DNA from: Bidens hawaiensis
Lineage: Eukaryota; Streptophyta; Magnoliopsida; Asterales; Asteraceae
Assembly: GCA_021521415.1 (NCBI GenBank)
Contig: JAIQDT010000226.1
Location: forward strand, 866,501-930,500
DNA: 64,000 nucleotides
Direction of reading: 5' to 3'
Shown here: piece by piece, positions 1 through 10,700 of the stretch
Layout: each line of letters begins with the position of its first letter
How positions within the stretch are numbered: position 1 is the first letter of the stretch
Notes under the pieces: generated by a model
What the model saw: the letters and a program-made list of their open reading frames with translations, nothing else
Told to the model about the DNA's origin: nothing
Databases searched by the model: none
Program-made: the position numbers and the translations under genes

Positions 1-1003
1 TGAATACAAGTTTTATTTATGAAGATGAGGAGGTTGAGGTTGAAGATGTTACAGCTGAGGAGTATCCTGATTTGTTTCAACACACTAATGTTGATCAGGG
101 TGCTTCAGTATTTAATGAAGAAACGGTTAAAGCAGCTGAGGATAATTTGGATAAGTTATCTAAGGGTAAAAGTGTGGTTGATACAAGATTCAATTCGATT
201 GAAAACCCGACCGATGCTGATATTGAAAGGTGGTTTGGGTATCGAAGCAAGAAAACCCATAAAATTATTAAGGCTTATAGTTATGTAGATCAGGAACACA
301 AGGATGAAGTTGCTGCTCGTGCTAAAGCCAACCAAATGACTTCATTCAAGACCGTGTCAAAGGTTCAAGGTGACATAATTTTTCTTGGTTATTTGATTCT
401 GATTTAGAAGTATGTATTGTTAAATGGGAAAAAGGGATTCAATACTATGCGAAGATCACTGATGTTCTCACCTTATTGCGTTGGTATGTTCGGACCCTCG
501 CGTGTCGACCGTTTTTCAACCGAGGGGGTGACCGAATAGCAGATTGGTTTCATCAACAATTGTTGTTCGAAGTCAACTCTGGCTTCAAGTTTCTTTAGCC
601 TCAGGTCCTAACCCGAAAACGTATAGATGAAATTGATCCAAGGACGGGTTGGAGAAAGTTGATCCTTAAAGTAAAGCCGCCAAAGACCAAGAAACGTGTG
701 CCAGTGAACACGTTGAATCAACATATGCCTTTATCATTCAATCACTGGTATTACGATAATCGAACTGGCGAGGCCGTCATTGTCTTGGGTAAAGGTTTAA
801 AGACAGAGCTGATCAAGATCATCGATCCAATGTGGCTTGTTAATTTAACTGAGACCGATAACGACGAGCTACATAAGAATAAGATATTTTTCGAGCGCAA
901 TAAAGACTATGATCTGGCTATACAGTTCCAACGCGTCGTGCGTGTATGTTATGAGAACGGGATTCATAGTTGCAGAGATTGGCAGTCCAAGTGCTTCAAG
1001 TAA
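1..1003 (+). pseudogene. C-terminal part of the A-type accessory ORF (left copy)
   Basis: This is the remnant of the large accessory protein that lies between pol and the 3' LTR of element A. The upstream part is outside the window. Two reading frames carry it: an acidic stretch (DQGASVFNEETVKAAEDNLD) followed by a basic region with RSKKTHK, then from about 659 a segment with the HWYYDNRTGEAVI and DPMWLVNLTE blocks. The last block resembles, in spacing and residue pattern, the C-terminal block of the L2 and L3 accessory ORFs (RPNYTVQRNG, LRNYDGKVLG). A stop codon near 405 follows a small deletion, and a stop near 597 is shared with the right copy. The function is unknown, and this copy cannot make a full product. 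Confidence 0.7.
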
Positions 1004-1023
1004 AGTAAAAGACAAAGAGCTCA

Positions 1024-1034
1024 AGACGAGGGGG
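1024..1034 (+). promoter_or_regulatory. Polypurine tract of element A (left copy)
   Basis: The purine run AGACGAGGGGG sits immediately before the TG that opens the LTR. This is where plus-strand DNA synthesis of an LTR retrotransposon would be primed. The right copy has the same run at 61067-61077. Confidence 0.7.
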
Positions 1035-1536
1035 TGTCTGTTAGTACACGGTTTTGCGTCTCGAGTCTTTGTATCTTTCATTAATGTATTTGTCATTTTA
1101 TTTATGTAATAAATATTAAGTTATTATTGTAACACGTTAAGATTAGCATCTAGTTCGTTAAGGATGTTTAACGAACTAGACTTAAGTTAAGTTTCCTCCT
1201 GATTCGTTAAGGATGTTTAACGAATCAGGGGGTGATTCATTAAGTTTATCTTATTTAATGTATGTAGCGAAGTGAGTGGTTAGTTCTTTACGGAATGTGT
1301 AACGAACTAGACTCATCTTCTATATATAGTGGGTTCGGCCACTGTTTAATTTAAGTTTTGAGTTACATTAACGAACCCCTGCCCAAATATCCTCTCAAGC
1401 TTCATACTAATCATATACATACACATACTTACAATGAATATAATGTATAACATATAATCAAGTGTAATCATGAACTAGATCCGTAATAGTGTTAATTATA
1501 TATATCAGATATGAGATCTGAGGATTAGGATTAACG
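1035..1536 (+). repeat. 3' LTR of element A (left copy)
   Basis: A 502-bp LTR starting TGTCTGTTAG right after the polypurine tract. It ends at ATTAACG, where the right copy keeps the expected CA end (ATTAACA). U3 carries two near-perfect inverted repeats: CTAGTTCGTTAA (1150-1161) with TTAACGAACTAG (1168-1179), and CTGATTCGTTAA (1199-1210) with TTAACGAATCAG (1217-1228), each with the 6-bp spacer GGATGT. A TATA-like TCTATATATAG lies near 1318. Gypsy integrase sequence begins directly after the LTR, so A inserted into G. No partner 5' LTR is visible in the window. Confidence 0.75.
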
Positions 1537-2900
1537 TATTCTCACCCTCATGATATTAAGACTAGGTTTGACCGTATGTGGATTCCACGCCATGGAGATC
1601 TTAGAGATCGAATCTTAGACGAAGCCCATAAGTAAAGATATTCGATTCTTCCAGGAACCACGAAGATGTACCAAGATTTGAAAGGAGATTACTGGTGGCC
1701 AGGAATGAAGAATGATGTGATAGATTATGTCGGTAAGTGCTTAGCTTGTTTACAAGTAAAGGCAGAGCACCAGAGGCCTTATGGGAAGATGCAACCTCTA
1801 GAGATACCAGAGTGGAAATGGGAACACATCACCATGGATTTCATAACTAAGCTACATCGTACAGCTAAACATCATGATACCATCTGGGTGGTTGTGGACC
1901 GTTTGACCAAGAGTGCTCACTTTCTGCCTATACGAGAGGCTATATCGTCAGAAACGTTAGAAAGCTTGTTCATTATTGAGGTTGTATCTAAGCATGGAGT
2001 ACCGTTATTGATCGTTTCTGATAGAGATACTCGGTTTACTTCGAGGTTTTGGAAGAAGTTCCATGAAGCTATGCGAACGAGATTGAACATCAGTACGATG
2101 TATCATCTTCAAACAGATGGACAATCTGAAAGGACGATCCAAACCCTTTAGGATATGCTACGTTCTTGTGTTTTAGACTTTGGAGGAAGTTGGGATGATC
2201 ATCTGTATCTAGCAGAGTTCTCCTATCACTACAGCTACCATTCAAGTATTGGGATGCCATCGTTTGAGATGCTTTATGGTAGATGTAGAACCCCGGAACC
2301 CTGGGGAGATATTGGTCCGAAAGAGATGGGGAGTTTAGAAGTTGTGCAAGAAACTTCTTCAAAGTTCGATCAGATCAAGGCAAGGATGAAAACGGCTCAA
2401 GACATACATAAGTCATATGCTGATAAGCGACAACGACCGATTGAGTTTAACATTGGTGATAATGTGATGCTCAAGGTCTCACCTTGGAAAGGAATTATGC
2501 GTTTTAGAAAGAGAGGGAAGTTGAGTCCAAGATGCATTGGACCGTTTAATATTATGGGTCGTGTGGGTGAAGTGGCTTACAAGCTAGATTTACCTGAGGA
2601 GTTAGAAGGAATCCATTCAACCTTCCATGTTTCTCATCTGAGGAAATGTCTGGCGGATGACACGTCTCATGTGCCATTAATGGAACTGAGGTTGATGAAC
2701 AATTGAATTACATCGAGCAACCAATCGAGATAAATGACCGCAAGGAAAAGCAACTTCGTCACAACGTTATACCTTTAGTGAAGGTGATATGGAAGCATCA
2801 TAAGTGTTCAAATTCTAATAGGGAAGCTGAGGATGAGATGCGCAAGTTTTACCCGAATTTGTTTATGTAATAGTTAGGTTTCGGGGATGAAACCTCTTTA
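1537..2900 (+). pseudogene. Ty3/gypsy integrase and C-terminal tail of element G (left copy, broken)
   Basis: This is the end of a gypsy Pol polyprotein. It starts at the pre-integrase region ([16 protein letters not shown]), then a zinc-binding HHCC region (CLACLQ at about 1740) and the DDE core: TMDFITKL at about 1833, [10 protein letters not shown] at about 2020 and the Glu in QTDGQSERTIQ at about 2120. A TAG interrupts the frame at about 2149 where relatives read Glu, and it is shared with the right copy. The GPF, LPEELEGIHSTFHVSHLRKC and following parts are kept to 2706. After a frame change, a tail reading EQLNYIEQPIEI...FYPNLF matches the ending typical of Tekay-type chromoviruses. Further stops, for example in DEAHK-stop, make it non-functional. 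Confidence 0.88.
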
Positions 2901-2913
2901 AGGAGGGAAGACT
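2901..2913 (+). promoter_or_regulatory. Polypurine tract of gypsy element G (left copy)
   Basis: AGGAGGGAAGACT lies directly upstream of the LTR start TGTAACATCC, the usual arrangement in gypsy elements. It is identical at 62947-62959. Confidence 0.75.
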
Positions 2914-4046
2914 TGTAACATCCTACTTTTGATTATAATAAATAAATGAAATTTTGTTTATTCAATAAAGTGTCGTGTGTCGGTGTAGATAAATAAACTA
3001 TAAGATGATGGGCTTGGACTTTAAAGAGGGAATAAGAGATGAAATGGACCTTAGGTCCATGGGCTTAAGGGAGTATAAATATCCCTTAAACCATAAACCT
3101 TTCTATTTTTATCCATATCTACACCATAGCCTACACCATTGAAAAACACACACAAAAACCATCTTATATCTCGAGCCGAAATCCGAAATTGAAAACCCGA
3201 GCTTGTTGGTGCTACAACGTTGTAACGAGCCAAACCTACATCAAGACTAGCTCGAGTTCGTAAACCAACTCATTTAAGGTACGTTTACGATGGAAAGTTG
3301 TTCGTTTAGGTTCGGATTCGTTTGAGAAATCTTAGATCTGTTTGAGTTTGGTAATGACTAACCAAACACAATGATTCCTGTTAAAAATTCGTTAGCATAT
3401 AAGGGGTTAATTGTTAGTATGAAGGAGCCGTAATAAGTACGAATCAAATACACCCTTTAAACGTGAATGTTTGGATGATTGGACGGTTAGGGTTTGTTAG
3501 CGCTGTGATTCCGAGTTCATTGATACTTAAATCTAGTTGTTTCGTTAATAATTGAAGGTTAAATTGCAGATATGGTGAATGTTGCTATTTCATGTTATTG
3601 GCAATTTTGACTTTGACCCTGAGTCAAGGTCTGGATAAGAATTGGTGGTAATTCGTTATGTAGTCATAACGAACGGGACTAATTCGTGTGACTTGATAAC
3701 CAATGAGCCCTAAATTCGTTATCTATCCATTCGTTAAATAAGATAGCGAATCTGGTGATTCGTTATATGCTCATTCTCTATGCTAAGATAACAAAACAGA
3801 TGATGCTCAGATAACGTATCAGAATGACGAATCAAGTCATGTTGAGATAACGAATCAGAATGACGAACCAGATGATGACAAGATGACGAACTAGGATAAC
3901 GAACCAGACCATGTTAAGATAATGAGTCAGAATAACGAATAAGCTAGCGAAAGATAACAAATCAGTTATTGCAAACGAGTTAGCGAATTAGACAATAATT
4001 TAAAATCCTAATGAAAAATGTATTAAGACAGTTAAGAGAACTTAAC

Positions 4047-4133
4047 CCCAGCCAGGGGCTCTGCCCCTTGGACCCCGCTAGCGGCTGCCGCCCCTAGAAC
4101 CCCCCTGCCAGGGTCGCTGCCCGCAGACCCCCA
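4047..4133. repeat. GC-rich palindromic block in the G LTR
   Basis: A cluster of CAGGGGCTCTGCCCC, GGACCCCGC and GACCCCC motifs, very GC-rich inside an AT-rich LTR and able to fold on itself. Similar 'CTGCCCC...ACCCCGC' boxes occur in many plant LTR retrotransposons. The role is unknown. Confidence 0.6.
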
Positions 4134-4544
4134 TTCATTGAGGGTAATAATTAAACTAAAAAGACGATATGGGTAGTGATTATTAATAAGTACGTGTAAT
4201 TTTTATACAGTTAGTCGTGCACAGCTCAAGAAAGGAATAACCATAAACGGTGAACGTAACCGAGTTCATGTGAGTTTCTAGTCCCATTCCTTGTTATGTT
4301 TTCGGGGCTGTGTGCATACTCGATGTGATTTGTTAATACACTTAGCCTAAATGATAAGTGTATGCCTTATGCGAATTATGTGAAAGGTATGATTGACTGC
4401 TTGTCGGTACGTGAACGATCTTCGGATATTGCACGTATTGTCAAGTTATGATTATGGATATAATGCTATGTATAATGTATGAATGATATGTACATATGTT
4501 ATGAATGAATGTAAGAGGTAGCCAGGTACAGAAGAAAGGGAATG

Positions 4545-4710
4545 AGCCATAATAATACTCAAGGCAGAAAAGGGACTGAGCCCTAATAGTACTCAAGGCA
4601 GAAAAAGGACCGAGCCCTTTATAATCTCGAGGCAGATTAGGGACTGAGCCCTAATAATACTCAAGGCAGAAAAAAGGACCGGACCCTAATAATATCCGAG
4701 GCAGAATAGA
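4545..4710 (+). repeat. Tandem repeats of about 36-40 bp in the G LTR
   Basis: About five diverged copies of a unit containing GACTGAGCCCTAATAATACT followed by CAAGGCAGAAAA. The copies differ by a few bases and in the length of the A run. They lie downstream of the predicted promoter, in the LTR part that would be transcribed leader. Confidence 0.75.
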
Positions 4711-5143
4711 ATAATGTAAAGTAGAATTTAGAATAAAATATAAAGGTAAGTATATATATTATGTGCGAAGTATGAGAATATAAAGTATGTACGAAAGTAT
4801 GTAGTAATGAATGTATTGTACGTTGTATGATTAACTAGAACTCACTAAGCGTAGTTGACTTTTAGTATGCACGCATGTGAGTAGAATGAAGCAGCTCGCT
4901 TGAGGGGAACACGTGGCAAACGAATAAGAGACTGGCATCCGAAGACTCAAGACATTTATTAATTATGTTTAAATTTGAAAGACAATGTGTTTATTAAAAC
5001 AAGTTATGGATTAATATGTAAGGTTTTTATGAAAGTTTAATATTCCGTGAATGTTTTTATTAACTCTAATGTTTTGAACTATGCTAATGAGTAAATCCAA
5101 CGTCCAAATGTGAGGCACCGGTAACGGGGCCTTTCAAAATATG

Positions 5144-5375
5144 CCGTAAGATGCTCTATTCTTCATTTCTTCCAGATCTACAATATTTGGGTGTTTTCTT
5201 TATCTCTTCTGAATTAAAGTTTTAATTTTTACTTAAGATCATGCTCTAGTCTGACCAGATTCATCATATATGAAGATTTTATCTATAGATCTGATTATTT
5301 CTTAAGAAAAATTTAAACTTTTTTTAAGTTTATCAACTGTTTGTCTCTGTTTTCAAAAACTTTTAAACTCTCAAA
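5144..5375 (+). other. Leader (5' UTR) remnant of copia element L1, LTR and primer site missing
   Basis: This segment aligns with the leader of L2 (minus strand, about 38140-37900), sharing ATTCTTC, CCAGATCT and GGTGTTTTCTTTA, and its later part aligns with the L3 leader through AAAGTTTTAATTTTTAC. The copia 5' LTR and the tRNA primer site that should precede it are absent, since G LTR sequence abuts it directly. No gene is seen in these 230 bp. Confidence 0.65.
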
Positions 5376-6760
5376 ATGTCTGGTTATAATGAGCAAGAGG
5401 TCTCAACTAACAAAATTCCATGGTTAGATGGACATGAAAATTAAATAAAGTGGAAAGTTCTCTTTGAAGCTGCGGTGTGCTATAATGATGTTAACTTGTC
5501 GAATTCCATCAAGAATGGACCATATACACCTGTTGGAACTAATGCCAACCAAGATGTTGAATTGAAAATGAGGAAGGTGGTTGACAGAGGACTTGCTATG
5601 TTGAAATTGGGGCTGTCATGGGAAATTGTGACTAAGGTGGCTCACCATGCCACTGCTAAAGCCTTGTATGATGCCATTCTTGAAATGTTTGAAAGAAATT
5701 CTGAATTGAAGAAAATCAAGAAGGAGAGGCTTAAGAAACAGCTTGATAGGTTCAAATACAAGGATGGTGAGAGGCTGAAATCAGTTTTTGAGAGATACCT
5801 TGCCATAGTGAATGAGATAAGGACAACTGACTATGTGGTCACTGATTTTGGACTTAATAAAAAAGTTACAGTCATCTATGTAGAATTGAAGCTTGATGAT
5901 GTGGTTTCCTTTCTCCAAGCAGCTGAAATTAAAATGATAGAGAATGAGATGGTAAAAGAAGACAAACCTTGTTTCCAAGTGTCAAAGCATTCATTGCTCC
6001 TATGAGAAACATGTCTGTGAAAAACCAACAACAAATCCCAATTATTGAGGAACCAAATGAACATGGTGCTGATACACCAAAAGGTTTTGTTGGTAGTAGC
6101 TCAAGTAGTCAAGGAAGGTTTAATGTCTAACTCATTGATGATAATGATTATGCCTCAATGGCAAGTGGACATTCACCTAATGTTGGTGGAAATGGTGGTC
6201 AAGGAAGTGAATGTTTTCTATTTTCACAGACTCCTATACTGCATTTGTAGCCAAGAACATGATCCATACCAGTGTCATTCAAGATGATTTAGAAAAGATT
6301 GATGCCGATGATCTTGAAGTCATGGACTTGAAGTGGCAGGCTGCAATGTTGGCTCTTAGAAGTAAAAGGTTGTTCAATAGGACTAAGAGGTCTCTTGTGT
6401 CAGGTCTTAATGAAAGAATTGGGTTTGACAAGTCTAAAGCAATATGCTACAACTGTTAACAACCATGTTACTTTGCAAGAGAATGCAATTAACCAAGAAA
6501 CTTCCAAGGTAATCAATATCAAAATCAACAGCCAAGAAACCAATACCAAAATCAATAAGGCCAACCAAGAAATTACAACAACTTCAACAATAACCCCAAC
6601 TTTGACAACAACTATCAGCAGCCACAACTGAACAATCATCAAGTTATACCTCATAATTAAAACTACCAGAGCAACAACAACCAAAATCCTCCAAATGCTC
6701 CCAATAATAACAATAGAAAAAGTCAGAACAGACCTAGAAACCAAGGAAATGTAGCACTTG
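5376..6760 (+). pseudogene. Copia gag, 5' part, of element L1 (broken, cut by L2)
   Basis: The ATG is placed at 5376 because MSGYNEQEVSTNKIP aligns with the start of L3 gag at 14822. An early stop replaces the residue after GHEN. The capsid-like region (LAMLKLGLSWEI, AKALYDAILEMFE, ERLKSVFERYLAIVNEIRTTDYV) follows. Compared with L3 a piece is lost around LNSMPKEWYTACKF, and a frameshift comes near 6000. A CCHC knuckle remnant (ICYNC then FARECN, near 6450) contains a stop after the second Cys. Gln/Asn-rich repeats follow until the sequence is cut at 6760 by L2. It resumes at 39401. Not functional. Confidence 0.85.
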
Positions 6761-7739
6761 TGTCGGTCCCATATTGATCACTCGAACTCTCAAGAAATGT
6801 CATAACCCACACAGATAACCATGTCGACAAGAAGGGTAAGAACAAATGTTTGTTAACGGCGGAATCAGAAACAAACAAGATTGTTGCTTAAAGACTAATA
6901 AATGTAACAAACACAAACAATAACTCAAAAGATTTCCATTTATAGAAAGTTTCATACAAATGAAAATCGATTAGGGTTTCTTGTAAGGAATGTTTATCCG
7001 TACTAATCTTAGGAAAGTCGTCACACTCAATAAGGAATATTCGATTAGGTCTGAAAAGTGTAAGTGGCAAATTCGTGGTAGGCGTGCCCTAAAATATTCT
7101 ATTTATAGGTCTGCCACCACCTGATAGCTGTCATTCCTTTTAGAAATCCCAATGATTGGAACATAATCATATTACATATTCAAAAACATTCTAAGTGTAA
7201 TAACAGGTCTTCGGGCACACTTTGTGCCATTTGTCTTCTTCGAGTAGACCTGGTAACCTTGAAATGTGCTGGTGAATAGTTCTCCGGGTAGATTTTACTT
7301 AGAGTATTTTCCTAAGAAAATACTCACCTAGCAGACTTCAATTTTCTTGACCATAGCAAACTTTGCTCGTTATGGTCCTACGAGCAAACTGTTTTTCATG
7401 AATCCCTTCAACTCTTTGTTGAAATAATAACTTATTAAGCAAAACAAAGTGTGCTGGTAACACTATTTGAACTGTGCTGGTAGCACTGTAGCATGCTCGG
7501 AGTTGAACCTTGCTGGACAAAGTACGTCGAATATTTCTTGATCACTTTCAACTAGCATGCTCGGACTACGGTTTATTAATCAAACCTTGCTAGATCTTTC
7601 AAATACTTGTCTTTGAAAGCTTGGGTTAGTCAAGAGTTTGCTAGTAAGAAAACCGTGCTTGACTTGAAGAACACCTTTGCTAGACAAAGTGAAACCTGCT
7701 CGGATCATCACTTTAGTAGACTTCAAGAAGATAACCTTG
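6761..7739 (-). repeat. 3' LTR of L2 (truncated)
   Basis: It aligns with the L2 5' LTR at 38240-39220, opening TGTCGGTCCC on the plus strand. The match stops after AAGATAACCTTGC at about 7739. The roughly 160 bp that would form the start of U3, and the polypurine tract, are missing. It contains many TTGCTAG, TGCTCGG and TGTGCTGG motifs, the L-type array motif. Confidence 0.8.
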
Positions 7740-7776
7740 CTGGAAAATTTTTCCAGTGGACATTACAAAGCAAACC

Positions 7777-10700
7777 CTATACTAAAAGTCTTCGTCTTCT
7801 TGTATTGTGGGCTGCTTGTCTTCTTCCAACTATCACTGCTCCTGCCCTTTGCTTAAAAATGGACAATATTTGATAATGAGGGTGGTTTTTAGGAACTGTC
7901 ATTTCCAATATGTGCCTCAAATCTTCCCTATGCAGAAAGGTCAGATCTTCATCATTTCTGATAATGCCCAATATAAGTCCGTCGGAATTACGAAGAATGT
8001 AGTGCCCTTCATTTTCTTTGTAGTCGATCTCGGTAATTCTGCCATTCTTCTGTACTTCATGATTTGGACGAGTCATTCTCCTTCTCATACTTATACAAGT
8101 GTTCATATTGGACAAGGGATTTTTGTTTCTGACTTTTGAAACATAGTCATATTCAACATCCCTTATGTTCCTCAAAAGCTTAGCTTGGCTGTTCTTCTCA
8201 TGCTTTGTCAGCTCCCATTTCTTTCTTTGATGTCGCAGAGGAAATCCCTTTTCAGCTTCACTCTTTAAATATTTCAAAAACTCATTCTGTTATCTCCCAG
8301 CCATCTTTTTCCTATCATGATAGTCATACAAGTCAAGATTGGCCATTATTTCCAGCTGCTCTCTTTTGTATTCAGTAAAGTCATCTTTAAAAATGATCTC
8401 TCTTAACTGTCTGCTTTGCTTGATTACTTTTAAAGTTTGAGAGACAGAGTCATAGTAGAGAGTCATTGGCAAGTCAATATCAGTTTGAGACCTTTCTACC
8501 CTTTGAGCTCCAGCTCTACTTAGCTTACCCCTGGTTGTTGAAGTATATCTCCTTGAAGCTGAGTGCCTTGTAGAAATAGACTTCATTGGTTTAGAGGCCA
8601 CCGTAACTCCAAATTTCTTGACTCACTCAGCAGGCATTAGCATCAGGTCAACCAAATTCTCTCCTCCATCCATGAATAGTCTCCCGATTATCTCCATAAT
8701 CCTTTCATCTTGAAGTTGACCTGCTGGTACAAATCTTTCACCTATAAAGCTTCTAGGATTCACACCTTCTAACAACCGCTTTTCCTATTTAGCCTTCTGT
8801 TAATAGAACAATTCTTTCAATTGAGCTTTACCCAACATGTCAAAAACATTTTCATTCATCCCTTTTCGCTTCACCATCACCTCTTTCAAGATTTTGATCA
8901 TTTCCTCATTTTTCCATGGATCAGTGGGTTCATCTGGTTCTGGCTTTACTTTCACTGGGATAGGAATATCATGTGTTTTAGATCTTTTCCACTCATTTTC
9001 AGCTTTCTGCTTCTCTCTTAATGTCATAATCCTTCTCTTCTTAGCAGAGGGTTCAGGTTGATCTCTCTTTGATTGTTCTTTCTTTGAAAGTCTATTGTAA
9101 TGAGATTCCACTGCAGCTTTTGACAAACTAACAACCATCTCAGGAGCCATACCTCTTTCAATTAGGTATCCACATTTCCCTGCTTATCTTTTCTTTAATT
9201 CTTTTATTCTTTCTTTCAATCTTTCATTTTCTTCTCTTTCCCTTCTCTCTTTATTCAAAATAAAATTATCTTCAATGTCTTTGAATGTCATATTAGTCAA
9301 ATCCTTCTCTGAGAATCCACAGCCTCTCAAATAATCTCTATATCTCAAGGATTCATGGTTCTTTTTCTGCCTTCTCCTTTTAATCTCATCATTTTATTTC
9401 TCAATTAACTTCTGCAACTCCTCATCAGAAAGTGGAGCCAGATCTTCAAACTTATGCCCAAATGTGGTCAGTTTCACAATTAATGGATTATTCCTTTGAG
9501 CTTCATACAGGCTGTGTTGAATATTTGCCCTTTGTTCATCTGTCATTTCAACATGTGGGGATACAATATCAACCTTCACAGCCTCAGCAGGCTTATCATC
9601 TTGTTCATCATTATCTTTATTAGAGTCATCTTCTTCAGTCGTATTTTCCATTTCAGTTGATTCATTCACAACATCAATTTTTGCTTCTTTAGGATTTAGT
9701 AAATCCTCAGGCCTAACTATCTGAATTGGTGTAGGCCTTATTGGACTTTCCTGATCCTCTGGGCTTTCAACAAAATATTCGTTTTTATCATCCCATCTAG
9801 CTTCTCTCAGATTGGGTAAATCATCATGCCTAAGTATCTTAATTGGAATAGGTCTCAAGGGGCTTTTCTTCTCTTCAGGACTTTCAATAAAGTATTCATT
9901 TTCATTATCCCATTTACCCCTTTTTGCTGACTTGTTTTTATGAGCCTGTTCATCAGCCTTCCTTTTTCTTGTATACATCTTTGTAAATCTATTTACTTTT
10001 GCTGTGAACTCCTCATGCAACTTAGAGACTTTTTCCCGCAATGATTCTATTGTATCTTCAGTTTCCCCTTTCTTTGAAGGTTCTTCCTGTTCAGCTTTCT
10101 CAGTCTCCTTCTCAGGTTCCTTGTCAGGTTGATTTTGGGATTGACTGAACATACTTACAACCATGGCTAAGGAATTATCAATCTCTTCAGCCCTTTTCAT
10201 CTTTATCAGGGTTTCAATCACCTCTTGTTCCTCCTCCCATTCTTTATCTAAAGTTTTGGCAATGTTTGCCTGTTCAATCAATGTTTCCTGCTCTACCAGC
10301 TCTTCTGCAGTCAGGGTTTGGGCAATGTATTCCCTCTCCCTTGTTTCTTTTATAACATTATCAAGCCTTCTGGCAGAAGCAACATTCTCATCCTCTTCCT
10401 CATCATCATCATTCACCTGCTTGGTGTTAACAGGTTCTTCCTCCTCATCAACATCAGCTATGGCTTTCCCCTTCTCCAATCTTCTTCTCTTATCTTCTTC
10501 TGTTTCTAGGGAAAGTTGTCAATATCATCACTTAATTCACTCATCTCCTTGTCATGTACAACCCTCTTGGAACTTTTTTCAATGATTTCTTGATCAGTTA
10601 AGACTAGTTCCTCAGTTTTAGCTCCTTCCTCCATCACAATATCAGTATGTACATCAGTAGCAGTCATAGCATCTGTCATAACATCAGTCTGTACTTCAGT

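Larger units (their letters stand above)
1..3954. repeat. Left copy of a long duplication (partner 60048-64000)
   Basis: This stretch matches 60048-64000 along its whole length at a nearly constant offset of about 60,046 bp, with only scattered substitutions and small indels. It holds the tail of the A accessory ORF, the A 3' LTR, the integrase end of gypsy element G and the start of the G LTR. The duplication must extend beyond both ends of what can be compared. Both copies share the same A/G junction, the stop after the integrase DDE region and the frameshift before the chromodomain-like tail. That points to duplication of a segment that was already broken, not to two independent insertions. 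Confidence 0.9.
2914..5140 (+). repeat. 3' LTR of gypsy element G (left copy)
   Basis: The long LTR starts TGTAACATCC after the polypurine tract. It contains a TATA-like TATAAATATCCC near 3074 and a possible splice donor AAG|GTACGT near 3277. A segment at about 3640-3990 holds many ATTCGTTA/TAACGAAT motifs, followed by a GC-rich block at 4047-4133 and a tandem repeat at 4545-4710. No coding capacity is seen across these 2.2 kb. The exact 3' end is uncertain: GGCCTTTCA at 5128-5136 is a candidate, but the next sequence is already copia L1 leader, so part of this end, or the L1 5' LTR, has been deleted. Confidence 0.75.

Noticed and set aside
3051..3233. Conserved minus-strand 60-codon frame in both G LTR copies (also 63097-63279)
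   Set aside because: It is conserved only because the LTR is duplicated; it runs antisense to the predicted leader and has no recognised motif.
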